DNA from: an uncultured Lachnospiraceae bacterium
GTDB taxonomy: Bacteria > Bacillota > Clostridia > Lachnospirales > Lachnospiraceae
Length of the DNA stretch: 55,244 nucleotides
Assembly (NCBI GenBank): GCA_910587295.1
Contig: CAJULP010000028.1
Coordinates: forward strand, 1 to 55,244
Direction of reading: 5' to 3'
The notes under the pieces were generated by a model. The model was not told where the DNA came from and made no database searches. It saw nothing but the letters and a program-made list of their open reading frames with translations. Shown piece after piece: positions 17,390 to 26,041 of the stretch (the stretch's first letter is position 1; each line of letters starts with the position of its first letter). The translations under genes and the position numbers were made by a program.

Positions 17390-18403
17390 ATGGCAAAATA
17401 TGTTAATGTAGCTGTTGATGCCATGGGCGGTGATAACGCACCTTTGGAAATCGTCAAAGGAGCCGTTGAAGCAGTCAATGAAAGTACGCATGTAAAAGTT
17501 TATTTGGCTGGTCAGGAAGCACAGATCAATGCTGAACTTGCAAAATACACATATAATAAAGATCAGGTTGAAGTGGTTCCGGCAAGTGAGGTCATTGACA
17601 TGGCGGAGCCTCCGGTGATGGCGATCAGACGGAAAAAAGATTCTTCTATGGTAAAGGCCTTAAACCTGGTCAAGGATGGCAGTTGCGATGCCTTTGTATC
17701 TGCCGGCAGTACCGGAGCGACACTGGTAGGAGGGCAGGTGATCGTAGGAAGGATCAAGGGTGTGGAAAGGCCGCCGCTTGCGCCGCTTATCCCTACGGCG
17801 GACGGATGTGCGCTCCTAATCGACTGCGGCGCCAATGTGGACGCCAGGCCTTCCCATTTGGTACAGTTTGCTAAAATGGGATCGGTATACATGGAAAGCG
17901 TCATGGGTGTGAAAAACCCAAGGGTAGCGATTGTGAATATCGGTGCAGAAGAGGAGAAAGGGAACGCATTGGTGAAAGAAACTTTCCCGCTTCTTAAAAA
18001 TTGTCCGGATATCAATTTTACAGGGAGCATCGAGGCAAGGGATATTCCTGCAGGGATGGCGGATGTGATCGTCTGCGAGGCGTTTGTGGGGAACGTGATC
18101 TTAAAGATGTATGAAGGGGTAGGCGGTATCCTGATCAAGAAAGTGAAAGAAGGGATGATGACCACCTTACGCAGCAAGATAGGCGCGCTTCTTGTAAAAC
18201 CGGCTTTGAAACAGACTTTAAAGGCTTTTGACTTAGAGCAGTATGGCGGGGCGCCGATGCTTGGGCTTAACGGACTGGTGGTGAAGACCCATGGCAGTTC
18301 TAAGGCAGTAGAGATTAAAAATTCCATTCTGCAATGTATCACTTTTACAGAACAGAATATCAACCAAAAAATAAAAGAAAAAATAACAATGGAAAAAAAC
18401 TAG
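17390..18403 (+). CDS. plsX: phosphate acyltransferase PlsX
   Basis: A 337-residue PlsX that makes acyl-phosphate from acyl-ACP for phospholipid synthesis. The start 'VNVAVDAMGGDNAPLEIVKG' is diagnostic, and 'VSAGSTGATL', 'LIDCGANVDARP' and 'FVGNVILKMYEGVGG' follow in the usual order. AGGAGG lies just upstream of the ATG. acpP, encoding the acyl donor, starts 15 bases after the stop, so donor protein and enzyme are made together. Confidence 0.95.
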   Translation: MAKYVNVAVDAMGGDNAPLEIVKGAVEAVNESTHVKVYLAGQEAQINAELAKYTYNKDQVEVVPASEVIDMAEPPVMAIRRKKDSSMVKALNLVKDGSCDAFVSAGSTGATLVGGQVIVGRIKGVERPPLAPLIPTADGCALLIDCGANVDARPSHLVQFAKMGSVYMESVMGVKNPRVAIVNIGAEEEKGNALVKETFPLLKNCPDINFTGSIEARDIPAGMADVIVCEAFVGNVILKMYEGVGGILIKKVKEGMMTTLRSKIGALLVKPALKQTLKAFDLEQYGGAPMLGLNGLVVKTHGSSKAVEIKNSILQCITFTEQNINQKIKEKITMEKN

Positions 18404-18418
18404 AAAGGAAATGAAAAA

Positions 18419-18649
18419 ATGGAATTTGAAAAGCTGAAAAAAGTAATTGCTGATGTACTGAACGTTGATCCTGATGAGATCACAATGGAAACGACCTTTG
18501 CGGATGACCTTGGAGCGGATTCCCTGGATGTATTCCAGATCATCATGGGGATTGAGGAGGAATTTGATATTGAAGTTCCGCCGGAAGAGGCAGAAAAGAT
18601 TTCTACTGTAGAAGAAGCTGTTACACTTATTAAGAACGCTATCAATTAA
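18419..18649 (+). CDS. acpP: acyl carrier protein
   Basis: A 76-residue acidic four-helix protein with the GADSLD motif; Ser35 is the attachment site for 4'-phosphopantetheine. It carries acyl chains in fatty acid synthesis and supplies PlsX. A strong terminator follows at once. Confidence 0.95.
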   Translation: MEFEKLKKVIADVLNVDPDEITMETTFADDLGADSLDVFQIIMGIEEEFDIEVPPEEAEKISTVEEAVTLIKNAIN

Positions 18650-18672
18650 AAGCCCGGTTACGGGCTTTTTCC
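18649..18672 (+). terminator. terminator after acpP
   Basis: AAAGCCCG and CGGGCTTT form an 8-bp stem around a GTTA loop, ending in TTTTT. It overlaps the last base of the acpP stop codon. Confidence 0.85.
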
Positions 18673-18699
18673 AGATAATAAATTGCGGTCAGGTGAATT

Positions 18700-19395
18700 A
18701 TGTTTAATCGGGAAAGTTTAAAAGAATTAGAAAAAAAGATCGGTTATCAGTTCAAAAAAAAGGGGCTGTTGAAGCAGGCGCTTACCCACAGCTCTTTTTC
18801 TAACGAGCAGAAGATCAATAAATTTGCAAATTATGAAAGACTGGAGTTTTTGGGGGATGCGGTCCTGGAACTTCTCTCAAGCCGGTTCTTTTATGAAAAT
18901 TATCCGGAAATGTCTGAGGGAGAGATGACAAGGCGGCGCTCCGCCATGGTGTGTGAGCCGGCCCTTGCTTTTTGTGCCAGAGATATTTCATTGGGAGAAT
19001 ATGTGCTTTTGGGCAAGGGGGAAGAAGCCACAGGCGGACGGAAACGTGATTCCATTATTTCGGATGTGATGGAGGCCGTGATCGGTGCAATTTATTTGGA
19101 CGGCGGCCTTGTGGAAGCAGGCGGGTTCGTGGAACGGTTTATTTTTTCCGACCTGGAAAATAAGCAGTTGTTTTTCGACAGTAAGACGATCCTGCAGGAA
19201 AAGGTGCAAAAGGCGGGCAGGCAGCTTTCTTATACGCTCCTTAGCGAGCAGGGACCGGAGCATGATAAGATCTTTACGGTGGAAGCATTGATCGACGGGA
19301 AAGTGGCCGGATCCGGGCAGGGACGGAATAAAAAGTCCGCGGAGCAACAGGCGGCTTATCATGTCTTATTAAGTAATGTTTTGGAATCGGAGTAG
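18700..19395 (+). CDS. rnc: ribonuclease III
   Basis: A 231-residue RNase III. The signature NYERLEFLGDAVLEL near residue 44 holds the catalytic acidic residues, 'DVMEAVIGAIYLDGG' supplies the second acidic pair, and the C-terminal dsRNA-binding domain ends in 'GSGQGRNKKSAEQQAA'. It cleaves double-stranded RNA in rRNA processing and RNA decay. It heads the conserved rnc-smc-ftsY cluster. The gap to acpP contains the terminator but no clear promoter, so expression may rely on read-through or a weak internal promoter. Confidence 0.95.
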   Translation: MFNRESLKELEKKIGYQFKKKGLLKQALTHSSFSNEQKINKFANYERLEFLGDAVLELLSSRFFYENYPEMSEGEMTRRRSAMVCEPALAFCARDISLGEYVLLGKGEEATGGRKRDSIISDVMEAVIGAIYLDGGLVEAGGFVERFIFSDLENKQLFFDSKTILQEKVQKAGRQLSYTLLSEQGPEHDKIFTVEALIDGKVAGSGQGRNKKSAEQQAAYHVLLSNVLESE

Positions 19396-19399
19396 GTTT

Positions 19400-22300
19400 A
19401 TGTATCTTAAGAGTATTGAAATTCACGGCTTTAAATCCTTTGCAAATAAATTAGTATTTCAGTTTCATAACGGTATCACCGGTATTGTAGGACCTAACGG
19501 AAGCGGGAAGAGCAATGTGGCGGATGCCGTCAGATGGGTATTAGGGGAGCAGAGGATCAAGCAGCTCCGGGGAGCGTCCATGCAGGACGTCATCTTTTCC
19601 GGCACAGAACTGAGAAAACCCTTAGGCTATGCCTATGTTGCCATCACCTTGGATAATTCGGATCATCAGCTTGCCACCAGTTATGACGAGGTCACGGTGG
19701 CAAGGCGGATCTACCGCTCCGGGGAAAGTGAATATCTGCTTAACGGCTCACCATGCAGGCTCAAGGATGTGAATGAGCTTTTTTATGATACAGGTATCGG
19801 AAAAGAAGGGTACTCGATCATCGGGCAGGGCCAGATCGACAAGATCCTAAGCGGTAAGCCGGAAGAACGCCGGGAGCTTTTTGATGAGGCGGCCGGCATT
19901 GTTAAATTTAAAAAACGTAAAGTGGCTGCGCAAAAGAAGTTAGAGGATGAAAAGCAGAACCTGGTCCGTGTTAAGGACATCCTTTCGGAATTGGAAAAAC
20001 AGATCGGTCCGTTGGAAAAGCAGTCCGAAACAGCAAAGATCTATTTGAAAAAAAGGGAAGAACTAAAGACACTGGACGTGAATATGTTTTTGCTTGAGAA
20101 CAACCGTCTGCAGGAACAGCTTCAAAGCGCCCAGGAAAAATATGATATTGCCAGTGAAGATTTAGAAAAGACGACCCTTCAATATGAAAGGATCAAAGAA
20201 GAATATGAGCAGATCGAGGGGCAGATCGAAACCCTGACGGAAGCAATCGAGACGGCGCGGACTTCCCTTACGGATACCAGTATGATGCGGGGAAAGTTAG
20301 AGGGAGAGATCAATGTCTTAAAGGAACAGATCAAGTCCGCCAAAAGTAATGAAGAGCATTTTCAGTTAAGGAAAGCGGCAGTCCAAAAAGAAATGGATGA
20401 AAAGCTTTTGGACATGGAGGGTATCCTTGCTGATAAAAAGGTCATAGATGAACAGGTTGCGGAAATTGAAAAAGACCGCAATGAAGCAAGAGAAAAACTG
20501 CTTTCAGTGCAAAACCGCATTGAAGCATTAAATAATGATATTGAAAACGGGAAAAATACCATCATTGACGCTTTAAATTCCAGGGCCACGATAAAATCCA
20601 AATTAGGGCGTTATGATACCATGACGGAGCAGATCAACATCCGCAAGGCGGAGCTCACATCAAGGATCCTTCGGATCAAATCCGATGAGGCCGAGCAGGA
20701 GGCTGTGATCGCAAAGCTTCAGGGAGATTTTGAGAAGTTAAATGACGAAATACGCACCTTGAACGAGCAGCAGGAAAGCAGCGAGGAAGCGCTTTTACTG
20801 CTTCGGGAGGAACTTGCCGGGAAGGACAAAAAGCTAAGAGATACCCAGGTCAGCTACCATCAGGAAAAGTCAAAGTTAGAAGCGTTGACGAATCTTACCG
20901 AGCGCTATGAAGGGTATGGCGGAAGCGTTAAAAAGGTCATGGAATGTAAAGACCGGGAAAAGGGCATCGTAGGTGTTGTGGCAGATATCATCAAAGCGGA
21001 TAAAAAGCACGAGACGGCTATTGAGACGGCTCTCGGCGGAAATATCCAAAATATCGTGACAGATGATGAAGAGACGGCAAAGCGGATGATCGCCTTTTTG
21101 AAGCAGACAAAGGCCGGACGGGCTACTTTTCTGCCCCTTACCAGTATTTCCCGGCCCCAGGAGTTTAAGACACCGGAAGTGCTGAAAGAAAAAGGCGTGA
21201 TCGGAATGGCGGATACGCTGGTGCGGACCGATGAAAGGTACCGCAATGTGGCGAAGGCCATGCTGGGCAGGATCGTGGTGGTGGACCATGTGGACAATGC
21301 GGTGAAGATTGCCCGGAAATTTGATTACGGGATCCGTATGGTAACTTTGGAAGGGGAACTTCTGATCCCCGGCGGCGCCATCAGCGGCGGTGCGTTTAAA
21401 AATAACAGTAACCTTCTCGGACGGAGAAGGGAAATGGAAGAATTAGAAGCAAATGTGAAAAAGCATTTGCGGGAAATCGACGTAATCTTGGAAGAAATAG
21501 AAAATACCAAGGCGAAGCGGAATAAAATGCGGCTTTCCATTGAGGAGATCAAAGGGGAGCTGCAAAGGAAATTCATTGAACAGAATACGGCAAGGCTGAA
21601 CGTCATCAAGGCCGAGGAACGTAAAAATGAAGCTTCCGAAGGATCCATGGAGCTTAAAAATGAAGAGCGGGAAATCGAAGCGCAGATCAAGGAGATCAAG
21701 TTAAACAAGCAGGAGATCCAAAAGGAATTGGAAGATTCGGAGCTTTTGGAAAAGCAGGTAGAGCAACAGATCCGGAAGTTTCAGGTGGAATTAGAGGAAA
21801 AGCGGCGTGAGGAATCCGACCAGTCAAGCCATGTGGCGATGTGGGATACGGAAGTGGAAAAGATGCTCCAGCAGCAGGGGTTCCACCAGCAGAACGTAGA
21901 CCGTATCAATGGGGAGATAGAGCGGTTTGCCAGTGAGCTAAAGGAAATTGAGGAAGGGATTTTAAAGAGCAGCAAGGATACCGCTTATAAGGAATCCGAT
22001 ATTGAACAGCTGGAAAAGACCATAGAAGCGTCACAGACGACTCAGGGCGACACAGAGAAAAAGCTGAAGGAGGATATTGAGAAGAAGGAACAGCTTTCCC
22101 TGAAACAGAAAAATTTCTTTGCGGACAGGGAATCTTTGTCGGAAAAGATGACAGGGCTTGACAAGGAAGTGTACCGTTTAAGCTCCCAAAAGGAAAAATT
22201 TCAGGAACAGTTAGAAGGCCAGATCAATTATATGTGGGATGAGTATGAGGTTACTCTTTCCGATGCGGCCACTCTCAGGGATGAGGCTATGACGGATCTT

Positions 22301-22960
22301 TCGGCCATGAAAAAGGAGATCGCTTCTTTAAAGGATCAGATTAAAAAGTTAGGGGATGTGAATGTAAACGCCATTGAGGACTACAGGAATTTGATGGAGC
22401 GGTATCAGTTCTTAAAGACCCAGCATGACGATCTGGTGGAAGCGGAAAAAACCTTGGAAGGGATCATCGTTGAGCTTGACAGTGCCATGCGCAAACAGTT
22501 TAACGAGAAGTTTGCGGAGATTGGACGGGAGTTTGACAAGGTATTTAAGGAATTGTTTGGAGGCGGAAAGGGAACACTGGAACTTATGGAGGATGAGGAT
22601 ATCTTAGAGGCAGGGATCCGCATCATTGCGCAGCCGCCGGGGAAAAAGCTTCAGAATATGATGCAGCTCTCCGGTGGGGAAAAGGCCCTTACGGCAATCG
22701 CACTTTTGTTTGCAATCCAGAACCTAAAGCCGTCTCCGTTCTGTCTTTTGGATGAGATCGAGGCGGCGCTGGATGAAAACAACGTTGCGAGATTTGCCAA
22801 GTATTTACATAAACTCACCAAAAACACGCAGTTTATCGTGATTACCCACAGGCGCGGAACGATGGAAAAGGCAGATCGGCTTTACGGGATCACCATGCAG
22901 GAGAAGGGGGTTTCCACCTTGGTAAGCGTGAATTTAATTGATAAGGAGTTGGATGACTGA
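19400..22960 (+). CDS. smc: chromosome segregation protein SMC
   Basis: 1186 residues, the full length of a bacterial SMC ATPase. Walker A GPNGSGKSN is at 31-39, followed by 'RGASMQDVIFSGT' and the Q-loop region. Two long coiled coils flank the hinge (about 510-680, with glycines such as 'GGSVKKV' and 'GGAISGGAFKNNS'). The signature LSGGEKALTAIA and Walker B 'FCLLDEIEAALDENN' are near residue 1090-1130. It condenses and separates chromosomes with ScpA/ScpB, encoded elsewhere. The start at 19400 lies 5 bases after rnc; the gene overlaps ftsY by one base. Confidence 0.97.
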   Translation: MYLKSIEIHGFKSFANKLVFQFHNGITGIVGPNGSGKSNVADAVRWVLGEQRIKQLRGASMQDVIFSGTELRKPLGYAYVAITLDNSDHQLATSYDEVTVARRIYRSGESEYLLNGSPCRLKDVNELFYDTGIGKEGYSIIGQGQIDKILSGKPEERRELFDEAAGIVKFKKRKVAAQKKLEDEKQNLVRVKDILSELEKQIGPLEKQSETAKIYLKKREELKTLDVNMFLLENNRLQEQLQSAQEKYDIASEDLEKTTLQYERIKEEYEQIEGQIETLTEAIETARTSLTDTSMMRGKLEGEINVLKEQIKSAKSNEEHFQLRKAAVQKEMDEKLLDMEGILADKKVIDEQVAEIEKDRNEAREKLLSVQNRIEALNNDIENGKNTIIDALNSRATIKSKLGRYDTMTEQINIRKAELTSRILRIKSDEAEQEAVIAKLQGDFEKLNDEIRTLNEQQESSEEALLLLREELAGKDKKLRDTQVSYHQEKSKLEALTNLTERYEGYGGSVKKVMECKDREKGIVGVVADIIKADKKHETAIETALGGNIQNIVTDDEETAKRMIAFLKQTKAGRATFLPLTSISRPQEFKTPEVLKEKGVIGMADTLVRTDERYRNVAKAMLGRIVVVDHVDNAVKIARKFDYGIRMVTLEGELLIPGGAISGGAFKNNSNLLGRRREMEELEANVKKHLREIDVILEEIENTKAKRNKMRLSIEEIKGELQRKFIEQNTARLNVIKAEERKNEASEGSMELKNEEREIEAQIKEIKLNKQEIQKELEDSELLEKQVEQQIRKFQVELEEKRREESDQSSHVAMWDTEVEKMLQQQGFHQQNVDRINGEIERFASELKEIEEGILKSSKDTAYKESDIEQLEKTIEASQTTQGDTEKKLKEDIEKKEQLSLKQKNFFADRESLSEKMTGLDKEVYRLSSQKEKFQEQLEGQINYMWDEYEVTLSDAATLRDEAMTDLSAMKKEIASLKDQIKKLGDVNVNAIEDYRNLMERYQFLKTQHDDLVEAEKTLEGIIVELDSAMRKQFNEKFAEIGREFDKVFKELFGGGKGTLELMEDEDILEAGIRIIAQPPGKKLQNMMQLSGGEKALTAIALLFAIQNLKPSPFCLLDEIEAALDENNVARFAKYLHKLTKNTQFIVITHRRGTMEKADRLYGITMQEKGVSTLVSVNLIDKELDD

Positions 22961-23883
22961 TGGGGCTTTTCGGGAAATTAAAAGAGGGATTATCAAAAAC
23001 CAGAAATAATATTGTCAGCGGGATTGATTCTGTTTTTGGCGGGTTTACTTCTATCGATGATGATTTTTATGATGAGCTGGAAGAGATTTTGATCATGGGA
23101 GATATCGGCGTGAAATCTTCCGGAGAGATCATGGAACGCTTAAAAACGCAGGTGAAGGAAAATCATGTCAAGGAGCCGGGGCAGTGCCGGGAACTTTTGA
23201 TCCAAAGCATCAAAGAACAGATGAAGCCGGATAAAGACGCATATAATTTCGAGAATCAAAAGACGGTGGTGATGGTCATTGGCGTAAACGGCGCCGGAAA
23301 GACTACTTCGGTGGGGAAGCTTGCCAGTTTATTAAAGCAGCAAGGGAAAAAGGTGCTGATCGCCGCGGCGGATACCTACAGGGCGGCGGCCTGTGAGCAG
23401 CTTTGTGAGTGGGCTGCCCGGGCAGGCGTGGATATCATTACAGGTTCCCAGGGGGCAGACCCTTCCAGCGTGATCTTTGATGCGGTAAACGCCGCAAAGG
23501 CAAGAAATGTGGATGTGCTGATCTGTGATACGGCAGGACGTCTTCATAACAAAAGGAACCTGATGGAAGAGCTTAAGAAGATGAACCGCGTCATCGACAG
23601 GGAATATTCTTACTCTTATCGGGAAAATCTGATCGTCTTAGACGGAACTACCGGCCAGAACGCTTTAAATCAGGCAAGGGAGTTCGGGGAAACGACAGCC
23701 ATTACGGGAATCGTCCTTACCAAGATGGACGGAACTTCCAAAGGGGGTATTGCCGTGGCGATTCAGTCAGAGCTTGGCATTCCCGTAAAGTACATTGGGG
23801 TAGGTGAAAAGGTGGAGGATCTTCAAAGGTTTGATCCGGATCAGTTTGTGAATGCACTGTTTGACGTGGAAGCAGAGGATTGA
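22960..23883 (+). CDS. ftsY: signal recognition particle receptor FtsY
   Basis: A 307-residue SRP GTPase that brings ribosome-SRP complexes to the membrane translocon. G1 motif GVNGAGKTTS, 'DTYRAAACEQL', 'DTAGRLHNKRNLMEEL' and 'TKMDGTSKGG' are all present. The acidic N-terminal A domain of some species is absent, giving the short NG-type form typical of Firmicutes. It is translationally coupled to smc (TGATG). Confidence 0.95.
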   Translation: MGLFGKLKEGLSKTRNNIVSGIDSVFGGFTSIDDDFYDELEEILIMGDIGVKSSGEIMERLKTQVKENHVKEPGQCRELLIQSIKEQMKPDKDAYNFENQKTVVMVIGVNGAGKTTSVGKLASLLKQQGKKVLIAAADTYRAAACEQLCEWAARAGVDIITGSQGADPSSVIFDAVNAAKARNVDVLICDTAGRLHNKRNLMEELKKMNRVIDREYSYSYRENLIVLDGTTGQNALNQAREFGETTAITGIVLTKMDGTSKGGIAVAIQSELGIPVKYIGVGEKVEDLQRFDPDQFVNALFDVEAED

Positions 23884-23926
23884 TCATAAAAATCCGGCGG
23901 TATAGATAAAGAAAGAGGATGAGGGT

Positions 23927-25150
23927 ATGGATGATAAGATGTTAACATTAGAAAAATTTGAAGAGGCATCGGAAACGGTCAAAAAGGTCACCCAGGAGAC
24001 CAAGCTGGTCTACAGCGATTTTTACAGTGCAAGGACAGGAAATAAGGTGTATTTAAAGCCTGAGAACATGCAGTTTACAGGAGCATATAAGCTTCGGGGC
24101 GCTTACTATAAGCTCAGCACCCTGTCAGAAAAGGAGCGGGCAAAGGGTCTGATCACGGCATCCGCGGGTAATCATGCCCAGGGGGTTGCCTATGCGGCAA
24201 AATGTTACGGGGTCAAGGCTGTGATCGTGATGCCCACCACCACGCCCCTTATCAAGGTAAACAGGACTAAGAGCTATGGCGCGGAGGTAGTGCTTTTTGG
24301 GGATGTGTACGACGAAGCCTGCGGACATGCCTATGAACTTGCAAAGGAGAGGGGATATACGTTCATCCATCCCTTTGATGACCCGGCAGTGGCAACCGGC
24401 CAGGGAACCATTGCCATGGAGATTTTTAAGGAGCTTCCGCTTGTGGATTATATTTTGGTTCCGGTAGGGGGCGGCGGCCTGGCGACAGGGGTATCCACCC
24501 TGGCAAAGCTGTTAAATCCTAAGATCAAGGTGATCGGTGTGGAGCCGGAGGGCGCAAGCTGCTTAAAAGCTTCCATGGAAGCAGGAAAGGTGGTGACCTT
24601 AGAGCGCGTCAGCACCATTGCGGACGGTACTGCGGTAAAAACGCCCGGGGCGCTGATCTTCCCATACCTGGCTAAAAACCTGGACGCAATCCTTACGGTT
24701 GGGGATGAAGAGCTGGTGGTGGCGTTTTTGGATATGGTGGAAAACCATAAGATGGTGGTGGAAAATTCAGGGTTATTGACAGTGGCGGCATTAAAGCACC
24801 TGAATGTAAAAAATAAAAAGGTGGCCGCCATTTTAAGCGGCGGGAACATGGATGTGATCACCATGTCTTCGGTAGTACAGCAGGGGCTTATCATGAGAGA
24901 CCGTATCTTTACGGTATCGGTGCTTTTGCCGGATAAGCCGGGAGAGTTAAGCCATGTGGCAGATGTGATCGCCAAAGAAAGCGGCAACGTGATCAAGCTT
25001 GAGCACAACCAGTTTGTTTCCATTAACAGGAGTGCGGCGGTGGAGCTTCGTATTACGATGGAAGCTTTTGGCACGGACCATAAACACCAGATCATTAGAG
25101 CCCTGGAGAAAAACGGCTATAAACCGAAGCTGGTAAGGACTAATATCTAA
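23927..25150 (+). CDS. ilvA: threonine ammonia-lyase (threonine dehydratase)
   Basis: A 407-residue PLP enzyme converting threonine to 2-oxobutyrate. Lys55 in 'FTGAYKLRGAYYKL' binds PLP, 'SAGNHAQGVAYAA' and the glycine-rich 'PVGGGGLATG' hold the phosphate. A single C-terminal ACT domain ('VSVLLPDKPGELSHVADVIA') suggests the short, TdcB/YkkB-like form, which may be catabolic rather than isoleucine-regulated. No branched-chain biosynthesis genes adjoin. The gene lies 43 bases after ftsY with no terminator between. Confidence 0.9.
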   Translation: MDDKMLTLEKFEEASETVKKVTQETKLVYSDFYSARTGNKVYLKPENMQFTGAYKLRGAYYKLSTLSEKERAKGLITASAGNHAQGVAYAAKCYGVKAVIVMPTTTPLIKVNRTKSYGAEVVLFGDVYDEACGHAYELAKERGYTFIHPFDDPAVATGQGTIAMEIFKELPLVDYILVPVGGGGLATGVSTLAKLLNPKIKVIGVEPEGASCLKASMEAGKVVTLERVSTIADGTAVKTPGALIFPYLAKNLDAILTVGDEELVVAFLDMVENHKMVVENSGLLTVAALKHLNVKNKKVAAILSGGNMDVITMSSVVQQGLIMRDRIFTVSVLLPDKPGELSHVADVIAKESGNVIKLEHNQFVSINRSAAVELRITMEAFGTDHKHQIIRALEKNGYKPKLVRTNI

Positions 25151-25161
25151 AGGAGGCTGGA

Positions 25162-26013
25162 ATGCGGGGAAAATTAGAGAAGTATTTTTGTATTACCTGT
25201 GGCACATTCTTTTTTGGTATGGCCCTCAGCCTTTTTATCGATCCCAATGATTTTGCGCCGGGCGGGGCTTCCGGGCTTGCCATTATCTTAAACAGGCTGG
25301 TTCCTTTGGAAACAGGTACGTTGTATATGCTGATCAATATCCCTATTATGATATTCGGGGCATGGAAGTTTGGCAGGAAATTTATTGTTGCTACTTTGTA
25401 TGCCACTTTTATGTCCTCTGTTTTTACCAACTTGTTCCAACGGTTTCCTGCGTTAACAAAAGAACCGCTTCTTGCGGCAATTTTTGGCGGTGCTCTGGTG
25501 GCGTTGGGAATGGGGCTGGTGCTTCGGACCGGGGCAACTACCGGTGGAACAGATGTGATCGTGAAATATTTCAGGCAGCAAAATCCCCATTTAAAGACCG
25601 GAACGCTGTTTCTTTTGGTGGATGGCGCGGTAATTGGGCTTAGCGGGATTGTCTTTCAGAACGTGGAGACGGTGCTGTACAGCGTACTTTCTGTCACGGT
25701 AAGCTCTTTCGTGATGGACCTGGTGCTTTATGGCCGCGACGGGGCGAAAATGATCTATATTGTCAGCGATCATTATGAAAAGATCGCAGGGCGGCTTTTG
25801 GAGGAAGTGGATATCGGGGTGACTTACCTGAAAGGGATCGGCGCCTACGAGAATAAGGACAAGCAGGTGATTATGTGCGTGGTGAAAAAGCCATCCGCGT
25901 TTAAAGTGGAAGAGATCGTTAAGCAGGAGGATGCGGCGGCATTTATGATTATTTCCAACGCATCGGAGATTTATGGGGAAGGTTATAAGAGCTATTTTGG
26001 TGAAAGAATATAA
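25162..26013 (+). CDS. YitT family membrane protein
   Basis: 283 residues: five hydrophobic segments (DUF161, starting 'FGMALSLFIDPNDFAPGGAS', with 'GTGLVLRTGATTGG'-type glycine motifs) followed by a C-terminal soluble DUF2179 domain ('MIYIVSDHYEKIAGRLLEEV', 'IMCVVKKPSAFKVEEIV'). The family is widespread in Firmicutes; its function is not firmly known. It starts 11 bases after ilvA and is probably co-transcribed with it. Confidence 0.85.
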   Translation: MRGKLEKYFCITCGTFFFGMALSLFIDPNDFAPGGASGLAIILNRLVPLETGTLYMLINIPIMIFGAWKFGRKFIVATLYATFMSSVFTNLFQRFPALTKEPLLAAIFGGALVALGMGLVLRTGATTGGTDVIVKYFRQQNPHLKTGTLFLLVDGAVIGLSGIVFQNVETVLYSVLSVTVSSFVMDLVLYGRDGAKMIYIVSDHYEKIAGRLLEEVDIGVTYLKGIGAYENKDKQVIMCVVKKPSAFKVEEIVKQEDAAAFMIISNASEIYGEGYKSYFGERI

Positions 26014-26041
26014 ATAAAATCAGGAAAGGAAGGAAGCGGAA

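Noticed and set aside
17563..18363. Long open frame on the minus strand opposite plsX
   Set aside because: It is the mirror of a well-supported gene, with serine/threonine/isoleucine-rich composition typical of antisense frames and no start signals.
24448..25095. Long open frame on the minus strand opposite ilvA
   Set aside because: It is the mirror of a conserved enzyme gene and has no recognisable domain.
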